DNA of 6,344 nucleotides from positions 1 to 6,344 of the forward strand of contig CAMOMM010000059.1 in the NCBI GenBank assembly GCA_946619805.1, in the 5' to 3' direction. Below, in pieces: positions 1-4,876 of the stretch. This stretch comes from an uncultured Bacillota bacterium. Its GTDB lineage: Bacteria; Bacillota_I; Bacilli_A; Erysipelotrichales; Erysipelotrichaceae. Each line of letters opens with the position of its first letter. Positions within the stretch are counted from its first letter, which is position 1. Position numbers and translations under genes: made by a program. The notes below the pieces were generated by a model. It made no database searches. It saw nothing but the letters and a program-made list of their open reading frames with translations, and was not told the origin of the DNA.

Positions 1-214
1 TATCAGAGAGGAAATAAAAAACATTGCCTGCCCGATACTGATCCTGGGTGCCGGGGATGATGCCGTATTGGGAAATGAGGCATATAAGGAACTGAAAGAT
101 TGTCTTCTGGATGCGGAAATGTTTGTATATAATGGCTATGGTCATGCTGCCTTTGACATGGCACCTGACTACAAGAAGAGGATATACCGCTTTTTTGAGG
201 GAGAGATCGGATGA
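1..214 (+). CDS. Alpha/beta hydrolase, C-terminal fragment (5' end outside window)
   Basis: The reading frame is open from base 2 to the TGA at 212-214 and gives about 70 residues, the C-terminal end of a protein whose start lies upstream. The segment CPILILGAGDD is the usual strand-and-turn that presents the catalytic acid (Asp) in alpha/beta hydrolases. The segment YNGYGHAAFD about 35 residues later carries the catalytic His in a GHA/GHG-type motif, and the ending (APDYKKRIYRFFEGE) is a typical terminal helix of the family. The nucleophile serine would be upstream and cannot be checked. Substrate cannot be inferred; BAAT-type, dienelactone-hydrolase-type and acyl-ester hydrolases all end this way. 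The stop overlaps the next start (ATGA at 211-214), which suggests translational coupling with the DUF218 membrane protein. Confidence 0.8.
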   Translation, partial: IREEIKNIACPILILGAGDDAVLGNEAYKELKDCLLDAEMFVYNGYGHAAFDMAPDYKKRIYRFFEGEIG

Positions 215-1680
215 AGAAAAGACCTTCATTATGGCTGATTGAACGGATATTACTGGTGATTTGTGCTGCTTTCATCATGTTTTTCGGGCGAACCGGGGTC
301 ATGGAAACCAGTGTGCCTGCCGGGACGAAACTGGAAGATCTGGATATCAGACTGATCCAGTCTGAAGAACATGTGGCGATCACGGATACCGTAATAGAGG
401 ATAACAGGCTGAAGATCACTCTGAAGGCTTTATCTGTCGGCAAGGCCAGCGTGGAGGTAGACATTCATGAGGGATACGGTTATCTCAATACCGCCTATGT
501 TCATTTCCCTAAGATAATTATGATAAATACCTATCTGGGGCAGTTAAGGGGAGGCTGGATATTACCGGTTTCCCAGAGTCTGTTTCTGGCCTATGTAATA
601 TATATTCTGATCAGAAAATACCGCGAGAAAACAGCGGTAAATCTCTTTGACTACGATAACATTCTGACTCTGGGCACCATCATCTTTACAGTCCCGATCA
701 TGATCGGTCAGATCTGGTCAGCCATCAGATTTTCCGCTCTGGATAATTATCTGGAAGACATCATGAGTGCGGCTTCGTCATTTTCCTTCATAATACTGCC
801 ACTGGCTCTGGTATCGTCAGTTCTGGTGACCCTCAGCAATATCCAGTTAATGAAGAAGGAAGGGCGAAGACTGACCAACATGCTGGGCTGTGCCCTCGGT
901 GTAGCCCTGATCATCGGTACCATTGGCGTGTATTTCATTGATGAATATCTGATGTGGAATCAGACTTCCATTGACGTGCATAACCAGGGTGGGGCTACTC
1001 TGTATATAGTAATGGCACTGCGCAACATCATTCTGACTTCGATCTCCTATCTGGAGTGCATTCTGCTGGCCACCATCATTCTTGCCATCAAGGCAGCCCG
1101 CAGCATCCCGGACTTTGACAGGGATTACATCATGATCCTGGGCTGTCAGATCAGTGATGACGAATCGCTTACTCCTCTGTTAAAGGGGAGAGCGGACAGG
1201 GCACTGGAGTTTGCCCGGATGCAGAAACAGGCCAGCGGCAGGGACATTGTCTTTGTACCTTCCGGAGGCCAGGGGGATGATGAGATAATGGCTGAAGGTC
1301 AGGCAGTGGGTAACTATCTGATGTCGCAGGGAATTGAACCTGATCACATCATCGTGGAAGACCGCTCCGTCAATACCGATGAGAATTTCCGCTATTCCCG
1401 GGAACTTATCAGACAGCATCATGGTGAAGGGGAACCGAAAATCGCCTTCTCCACGACCAACTACCATGTGTTCCGTTCCGGCATTCTGGCTTACCGTCAG
1501 AACGTGCCGGTCCAGGGAATTGGTTCTCCAACCAGAAGCTATTTCTGGATCAATGCCTTTGTCAGGGAATTCATTGCGACACTGTATTATGAAAGAAAAA
1601 CACATCTGACCATACGGCTGATCATCATTATCGTCATGACGGTAATTTCGCATCTGCAGTATCTGTCCAATGTGTTATAG
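211..1680 (+). CDS. Multi-pass membrane protein with C-terminal DUF218 (YdcF/SanA/ElyC-type) domain
   Basis: This is a 489-residue protein. The ATG at 211 follows GAGGGAGAG (197-205) at good spacing and overlaps the previous stop. Layout by eye: one membrane segment at 9-27; a polar, strand-rich, probably extracytoplasmic region at 29-105, rich in alternating hydrophobic residues and possibly beta-sandwich-like; hydrophobic segments near 116-134, 150-170, 190-209, 224-243 and 263-293 (one or two spans); the DUF218 domain at about 303-455; and a final span at 468-485. DUF218 hallmarks are the first strand ILGCQ (309-313), SGGQG (351-355), the helix starting MAEGQA (360-365), VEDRSVNTDEN (382-392) and STTNYHVFRSG (414-424). 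In the family these surround a Rossmann-like pocket with conserved acidic and polar residues. Relatives SanA and ElyC affect cell-envelope barrier or precursor metabolism in enterobacteria, but no reaction is established for this type. The domain is far longer at its N-terminus than small YdcF proteins (about 200-260 residues), which matches larger membrane-embedded Firmicutes versions. The domain call is firm; the function is unknown. Confidence 0.88.
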   Translation: MKKRPSLWLIERILLVICAAFIMFFGRTGVMETSVPAGTKLEDLDIRLIQSEEHVAITDTVIEDNRLKITLKALSVGKASVEVDIHEGYGYLNTAYVHFPKIIMINTYLGQLRGGWILPVSQSLFLAYVIYILIRKYREKTAVNLFDYDNILTLGTIIFTVPIMIGQIWSAIRFSALDNYLEDIMSAASSFSFIILPLALVSSVLVTLSNIQLMKKEGRRLTNMLGCALGVALIIGTIGVYFIDEYLMWNQTSIDVHNQGGATLYIVMALRNIILTSISYLECILLATIILAIKAARSIPDFDRDYIMILGCQISDDESLTPLLKGRADRALEFARMQKQASGRDIVFVPSGGQGDDEIMAEGQAVGNYLMSQGIEPDHIIVEDRSVNTDENFRYSRELIRQHHGEGEPKIAFSTTNYHVFRSGILAYRQNVPVQGIGSPTRSYFWINAFVREFIATLYYERKTHLTIRLIIIIVMTVISHLQYLSNVL

Positions 1681-1692
1681 AATAAGGAAAGT

Positions 1693-2178
1693 GTGGTAAA
1701 AAATATGAACGTGATAAATCTGAACAATACGCTGGAACTGTCCTATCCTGAGGGCTTCCATGTTCTTACTCCTGAAGAAAGAAGTGAGCTTAACTTCATT
1801 AAGGAAGGCAATGGTGATCTGATCAGGGATGAGGAAAGACATGTGCTGATCAGTGCGGCCTGGACCAACATCAATGTGATGGCACGACTGCTGTTAAATT
1901 CAAAAGACGTAGCCCGCAGCAGTGAAAAGGTGGTGGCCAAGGCCATGAGTAATGACAACTACAGACTTCTGGGTTTCCGTACTCTTTCCATTGGCGGCAA
2001 AGATGCTCAGGGTTACTGTTATAACTATGATAAGGAAGATCTCACCATGTACGGTGAATCATTTTGCCTGAAGATAAAGGATGCCCTGTATTACTTCCAC
2101 TTCTATGTCAGGGATAACCTGAAGGAAGAAAATCTTCCAATGTGGGATGAAATGCTGAACGGGGTAAAGTGGCTGTAA
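1693..2178 (+). CDS. Conserved-looking hypothetical protein, 161 aa, cytoplasmic
   Basis: I do not recognise this protein. It begins 12 bases after the DUF218 gene on the same strand and ends just before a terminator, so it is most likely the last gene of that unit. The start is uncertain: GTG at 1693 lies 4 bases after AAGGA (1684-1688), and an in-frame ATG at 1705 lies 16 bases after it; neither spacing is ideal. There is no signal peptide or membrane segment. The visible pattern is an N-terminal strand with a YPEGFHVLTPEE segment, a central basic helix (about 60-85), then strands GFRTLSIGG, GYCYNYDK and SFCLKIKDALYYFHFYVRD, and a closing helix MWDEMLNGVKW. The order of strands followed by a helix ending in N-x-V-K-W is reminiscent of Mog1/PsbP-like (DUF1795-type) small domains. 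That is a weak resemblance by eye and not an assignment. Codon use resembles its neighbours. Confidence 0.72.
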   Translation: MVKNMNVINLNNTLELSYPEGFHVLTPEERSELNFIKEGNGDLIRDEERHVLISAAWTNINVMARLLLNSKDVARSSEKVVAKAMSNDNYRLLGFRTLSIGGKDAQGYCYNYDKEDLTMYGESFCLKIKDALYYFHFYVRDNLKEENLPMWDEMLNGVKWL

Positions 2179-2199
2179 TTGCATTTCAATAAGAAAATA

Positions 2200-2226
2200 A
2201 CGCATGTTGTCAGACATGCGTTTTTT
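2200..2226. terminator. Rho-independent terminator between convergent genes
   Basis: ACGCATGT (2200-2207), loop TGTCAG, ACATGCGT (2214-2221), then T residues to 2226 form a perfect 8-bp stem with a U tract for the + strand unit ending at 2178. On the other strand the same stem is followed by TATTTTCTT, a weaker U-rich tail, so it may also stop the convergent spermidine-synthase-like gene. That gene's TAA stop (2225-2227, complement) lies right at its base. Confidence 0.88.
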
Positions 2227-3028
2227 ACTTGTTGAGAAACAGATCGAATTTCCGCTGCAGGGTGCCGATGTTTTTCCGGGTAATGATACCTGCGGTATCG
2301 GTATTATATCTGACCGTGTTTTCCAGCGGTATCGGTTTATCTGAGGCAATGATGACATAATTGCCCGTGCGGGTGTATTTATAGAAGAAGGCTTTCAGTA
2401 CCGTAACGTTGGCGAATACTTCCTGCAGGGTCTTCAGCACATCGAGCAGGTAATAGGTCTGGTCGATCTTGCGGAAACCGGACAGATTGATGACCAGTTG
2501 GCCCTTGTCCGTTAACAGACTCTTTATCTGACGGAAACTATCAATGGTCAGCAGGGAATAAACCGGTTCCACATCGACAAAGGCATCATCAATGATGATG
2601 TCGTATTTTCTGTCAGCCTGATAGATGTAATCATGGGCGTCCCGGATGATGTTGCGGAAGCGGTTATTGTTTTCCAGATCATAATCCTTTATCAGCTGAT
2701 CAAAATAGAAAAACTGGCAGGCAGTCTGAAAGGCCTGGGGGTCAATTTCCACCACGTCTATGGAAACATCAGGATAATGGGAAATGACATATTTTGGATA
2801 GGCATAGCCGGCTCCGCCGAAAAGCATGACAGTCTTTGCTTCCGGATTAACTTCAAATGCCCGGTTGAACTGCTTCATGTACTCAAAAACCAGATCATAA
2901 CGGCTGTCTTCATCAGTATAGGTAGCTGACTGGAGCACTGTTCCGGTGTCGTAGACACGGATCTCCCTGTCCCGGGTCTCATTGTCCCGGTAAATCATTA
3001 CATTGTTTAATTCTTCTCTTTCATCCAT
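2225..3028 (-). CDS. Spermidine-synthase-like (Rossmann methyltransferase-fold) protein
   Basis: The protein is 267 residues when started at the ATG complementary to 3026-3028. The open frame continues to 3460, but that extension lies antisense to msrA and has no family resemblance. A second in-frame ATG at 2996-2998 (residue 11) has a purine-rich AGAGAAGAA upstream and could be the true start. The sequence follows the spermidine synthase / fused MFS-spermidine synthase pattern: LQSATY near 32-37, the SAM-type glycine motif VMLFGGAGYAYPKY (67-80), the acidic strand-2 end DVVEIDP (91-97), RDAHDYI (129-135), and DIIIDDAF followed by YSLLTIDSFRQIKSLL (143-172), then GQLVINLSG. It is a single-domain version without the membrane half of the fused family. 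Aminopropyltransferases normally have a D-S/T-x-D-P type loop after strand 4; here it reads DDAFVDVEP, so true polyamine synthesis is doubtful. No polyamine gene neighbours are visible. The fold is confident; the substrate is unknown. Confidence 0.85.
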   Translation of the reverse strand: MDEREELNNVMIYRDNETRDREIRVYDTGTVLQSATYTDEDSRYDLVFEYMKQFNRAFEVNPEAKTVMLFGGAGYAYPKYVISHYPDVSIDVVEIDPQAFQTACQFFYFDQLIKDYDLENNNRFRNIIRDAHDYIYQADRKYDIIIDDAFVDVEPVYSLLTIDSFRQIKSLLTDKGQLVINLSGFRKIDQTYYLLDVLKTLQEVFANVTVLKAFFYKYTRTGNYVIIASDKPIPLENTVRYNTDTAGIITRKNIGTLQRKFDLFLNK

Positions 3029-3103
3029 ACTGACAGTATAACGGATTATCCCGCTTTTAGATAGTGTAACAGTATGATATAGTTGTCTTGAGGAGTTGAT
3101 CGT
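3029..3103. promoter_or_regulatory. Divergent intergenic region with probable promoters for msrA and the methyltransferase-like gene
   Basis: These 75 bases separate two divergent starts, so both promoters must lie here or inside the flanking genes. On the + strand TATGAT at 3073-3078 is a possible -10 for msrA, but no good -35 is seen 16-18 bases upstream. On the - strand TATACT (complement of 3035-3040) is a possible -10. It would place transcription start close to the first ATG at 3026-3028, which would favour the second ATG at 2996-2998 as the real start. Both calls are weak by sequence alone. Confidence 0.4.
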
Positions 3104-3616
3104 ATGAAAACTGTATATATGGCAGGCGGATGTTTCTGGGGCATGGAGAAGGCTTTTCAGCAGCTTGACGGGGTAGTGGAAACCACTACGGGATACGCCA
3201 ATGGCGATGTGGCCAATCCAAGCTACCAGCTGGTATGTACTGATACCACCAACTTCCGTGAAACGGTAAAGGTCGATTATGATCCGGGAGTCATCAGTCT
3301 GAAGAAACTGCTTAAGGCTTATTTTATGTGCATTGACCCGACGGTAACCAACCGTCAGGGACATGATATCGGATCGCAATACCAGACCGGTGTCTACTAT
3401 GTTGATGAAGAAGATTATCCGGTAATTGCCGAAGCGTTTGAAAACGAAAAGAAGAAACATGACCGGTTCTTTGTGGAATTAAAGAAGCTGGAAAACTTCT
3501 ATGATGCGGAGGATTACCATCAGGATTATCTGATCAAGAATCCGGAAGGCTATTGTCACATTGATCTGGCGACCTACCGGAAATTAAGAAAGCTGAATGA
3601 GGAGCAGGTATCGTAA
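3104..3616 (+). CDS. msrA: Peptide methionine sulfoxide reductase MsrA
   Basis: MsrA reduces the S-epimer of methionine sulfoxide, free or in proteins, back to methionine using thioredoxin-type reductants in the cytoplasm. The 170-residue length is normal for a single-domain MsrA. The catalytic motif GGCFWG places the nucleophilic cysteine at Cys10. Further family markers are GYANG (30-34), the catalytic acid Glu53 in NFRETV, DPTVTNRQGHDIGSQYQTG (78-96) and the C-terminal DYHQDYLIKNPEGYCHIDL. Cys151 in GYC is the position used as resolving cysteine in other MsrAs; Cys45 and Cys76 are additional. The usual GHAE around the catalytic Glu is replaced by NFRE, a visible variation. The ATG at 3104 follows GAGGAG (3090-3095) by 8 bases. 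No MsrB partner is in the window. The methionine importer operon starts downstream from its own promoter, and the shared theme is methionine recovery. Confidence 0.96.
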   Translation: MKTVYMAGGCFWGMEKAFQQLDGVVETTTGYANGDVANPSYQLVCTDTTNFRETVKVDYDPGVISLKKLLKAYFMCIDPTVTNRQGHDIGSQYQTGVYYVDEEDYPVIAEAFENEKKKHDRFFVELKKLENFYDAEDYHQDYLIKNPEGYCHIDLATYRKLRKLNEEQVS

Positions 3617-3638
3617 GATGCCTTTTCTTCTGATCTTT

Positions 3639-3656
3639 AATGAAAATATTTTCATT
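3639..3656. promoter_or_regulatory. 18-bp perfect A/T-rich palindrome upstream of the met operon promoter
   Basis: AATGAAAATATTTTCATT is a perfect inverted repeat that ends 12 bases upstream of the -35 box of the methionine-uptake promoter and starts 23 bases after the msrA stop. It could be an operator or UP-like element centred about 55 bases upstream of the predicted transcription start. It could also be a weak terminator-like hairpin for msrA, although it has no G/C core and no long U tract. No known operator consensus is claimed. Confidence 0.4.
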
Positions 3657-3668
3657 TCCTGGAAGTGA

Positions 3669-3696
3669 TTGACAACGTTTTCAATTTGGCTATAAT
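3669..3696 (+). promoter_or_regulatory. Sigma-A promoter of the metQNI operon
   Basis: TTGACA (3669-3674) and TATAAT (3691-3696) both match consensus exactly, with a 16-base spacer. Transcription should begin near 3702-3704, giving a leader of about 310 bases before the metQ start. A strong constitutive-type promoter in front of a T-box terminator is the usual arrangement, since most control happens at read-through. Confidence 0.9.
3670..3683. promoter_or_regulatory. CcpA-type cre site overlapping the -35 box
   Basis: TGACAACGTTTTCA matches the cre consensus TGWNANCGNTNWCA at every defined position. Extended by one base each side it reads TTGACAACGTTTTCAA, a near-perfect palindrome around a central CG, as bound by CcpA and other LacI-family regulators. 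Because it covers the -35 and most of the spacer, binding should block RNA polymerase and act as repression. Another LacI-family protein is possible; the regulator is not in the window. Confidence 0.62.
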
Positions 3697-3703
3697 AAAC
3701 TCA

Positions 3704-3961
3704 TAAGCAACGAAAAGAAGAGTAGTCAGCGTGAATCATCACAAGAGAGTTCCGGCAGCTGAAAAGGAATATGGGAAGCGCTGATGAAGATGGTCTTGGA
3801 GCTGCTGTATCGATAAGTAGATACAGCCGGGTGTGCCCGTTACAGCAATAGAGTATATCTGATTATATTCAGCGTACTTGAAGAGGAAATAACCGTGAGG
3901 TTATTTTGAAGTAAGGTGGTAACACGTGATCCTGCGTCCTTATATATGGGCGCAGTTTTTT
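3704..3961 (+). promoter_or_regulatory. T-box riboswitch leader, methionine specifier (tRNA-Met responsive)
   Basis: The leader senses uncharged tRNA and allows read-through into metQNI when methionine is scarce. In Stem I, AGTA (3721-3724) opposes GAAG-ATG (3786-3792). This is the loop-E/specifier-loop arrangement, with ATG at 3790-3792 as specifier codon. GTCAGCG (3725-3731) pairs with CGCTGAT (3779-3785) above it, and GTTCC (3749-3753) pairs with GGAAT (3766-3770) further up. Two more hairpins follow: GCTGTATC (3804-3811) with GATACAGC (3820-3827), and CGGG (3828-3831) with CCCG (3836-3839), followed by the familiar CCCGTTA. The T-box sequence is AAGGTGGTAACACG (3913-3926). Its TGGT (3917-3920) pairs with ACCA, meaning a discriminator A as in tRNA-Met. 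CGTG (3894-3897) can pair with CACG (3923-3926) in the antiterminator. The T-box core departs from the textbook AGGGTGGNACCGCG at a few positions but retains the functional bases. Confidence 0.93.
3932..3961 (+). terminator. Regulated intrinsic terminator of the T-box leader
   Basis: CTGCGTCC (3932-3939) pairs with GGGCGCAG (3948-3955) over 8 bp including one G-U pair, with loop TTATATAT, followed by six T residues (3956-3961). It lies right after the T-box sequence. It should be active when charged tRNA-Met is plentiful and displaced by the antiterminator when uncharged tRNA binds. It ends 54 bases before the metQ start. Confidence 0.92.
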
Positions 3962-4015
3962 GTTTAAAAAGCCTGCTTATTCCTTTTCAAGCCATCTAAG
4001 AAGGAGGAAAAAAAG

Positions 4016-4855
4016 ATGAAGAAACTGATCAGAACTGTTATCGCATTATTACTCGTATTCAGCTTTACGGCCTGCAGCAAGCCGCAGGACAAGGAAGACA
4101 AGGTCATCAAGGTAGGAGCCACTTTGGTGCCTCATGCCGAGATCCTGAAGAATGTCGTAGCCGCAACATTGGCCAAGGACGGCTGGACTCTGGAAGTCAT
4201 CGAATTCAATGACTATGTCACTCCTAATACATCTCTGGAATCCGGGGAACTGGACGCCAACTATTTCCAGACTCTGGGATATCTGAATGGAGAAAACGAC
4301 AGCCGCGGTCTGCATCTGGTAGCTGCCGTAGGCGTACATATTGAACCGATGGGAATCTATTCACTGAAAGTAAAATCAATCGATGAACTGCCTGACGGTG
4401 CCGAGATCGGTGTTCCAAATGATACTGACAACTGCAACCGTGCCATTGACTTACTGGTAGCCAAGGGATTACTGACCGGCAGCGGTGAAGTGGAAGCCAT
4501 CAACAGATCAGAAGAACTGAATCCGCACGGCTTTGAAATCGTTCCAATCGAAGCAGCCGGTCTGCCGAGAGCTCTGGAAGATCTGGATGCCGCTGTCATC
4601 AACGGCAACTATGCTCTGGAAGCCGGTCTTCCGGAAAAAGCTCCGGCTCTGACCATTGAGGAATTTGATACTGAAACTTCAGTAAGACGTACCAACTATA
4701 TCGCTGTCAAGGCCGGTACGGAAGAAAGCGCCAAGACCCAGGCTCTGGTAAAGGCCATCGTTTCCGCTGAGGTTCAGAAATACATTGAAGATACATACAA
4801 GGGTGCCGTGATCACATCATTCATTGATGCCAAGGGCAATCCGGTTGGTAAATAA
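4016..4855 (+). CDS. metQ: Methionine-binding lipoprotein MetQ (NlpA family)
   Basis: This is the substrate-binding lipoprotein of the MetNIQ ABC importer, anchored to the outer face of the membrane. It is 279 residues long, normal for the family. The ATG at 4016 follows AAGGAGG (4001-4007) at 8 bases. The signal peptide has MKKLIR, a hydrophobic stretch and the lipobox FTAC, so Cys20 becomes the lipidated N-terminus, followed by a charged linker. Family signatures are KVGATLVPHAEIL (32-44), EFNDYVTPN (63-71), GELDANYFQTLGYL (77-90), VHIEPMGIYS (106-115), VPNDTDNCNRAIDLL (133-147) and AVINGNYALEAGL (193-205). NlpA proteins bind L- or D-methionine and sometimes methionine sulfoxide or dipeptides. 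The Met T-box upstream and metN/metI downstream make methionine the natural substrate. The ligand-region variant DNCNRA, where N-x-G-R-A is common, is slightly unusual. Confidence 0.95.
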   Translation: MKKLIRTVIALLLVFSFTACSKPQDKEDKVIKVGATLVPHAEILKNVVAATLAKDGWTLEVIEFNDYVTPNTSLESGELDANYFQTLGYLNGENDSRGLHLVAAVGVHIEPMGIYSLKVKSIDELPDGAEIGVPNDTDNCNRAIDLLVAKGLLTGSGEVEAINRSEELNPHGFEIVPIEAAGLPRALEDLDAAVINGNYALEAGLPEKAPALTIEEFDTETSVRRTNYIAVKAGTEESAKTQALVKAIVSAEVQKYIEDTYKGAVITSFIDAKGNPVGK

Positions 4856-4876
4856 AGGAAATAAGACAGATATAAA

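Noticed and set aside
1180..1653. 157-codon open frame on the - strand inside the DUF218 gene
   Set aside because: It is the shadow of a well-supported + strand domain; its translation shows no motif or ribosome binding site.
2225..2358. Two 11-bp copies of GCGGTATCGGT (2292-2302 and 2326-2336) and a GATACC/GGTATC hairpin
   Set aside because: They fall in coding sequence, 34 bases apart and out of register with codons, too short and few to indicate a repeat element.
3029..3460. N-terminal extension of the - strand spermidine-synthase-like frame through msrA
   Set aside because: It is antisense to the full-confidence msrA gene, shows no family resemblance, and the recognisable protein begins at or after 3028.
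3697..4015. SAM riboswitch (S-box) as controller of the met operon
   Set aside because: The leader carries the T-box sequence and specifier-loop layout instead.
3617..4015. Small protein or leader peptide in the spacer before metQ
   Set aside because: The space is fully explained by promoter, T-box RNA and terminator; no frame with a Shine-Dalgarno and reasonable length was seen.
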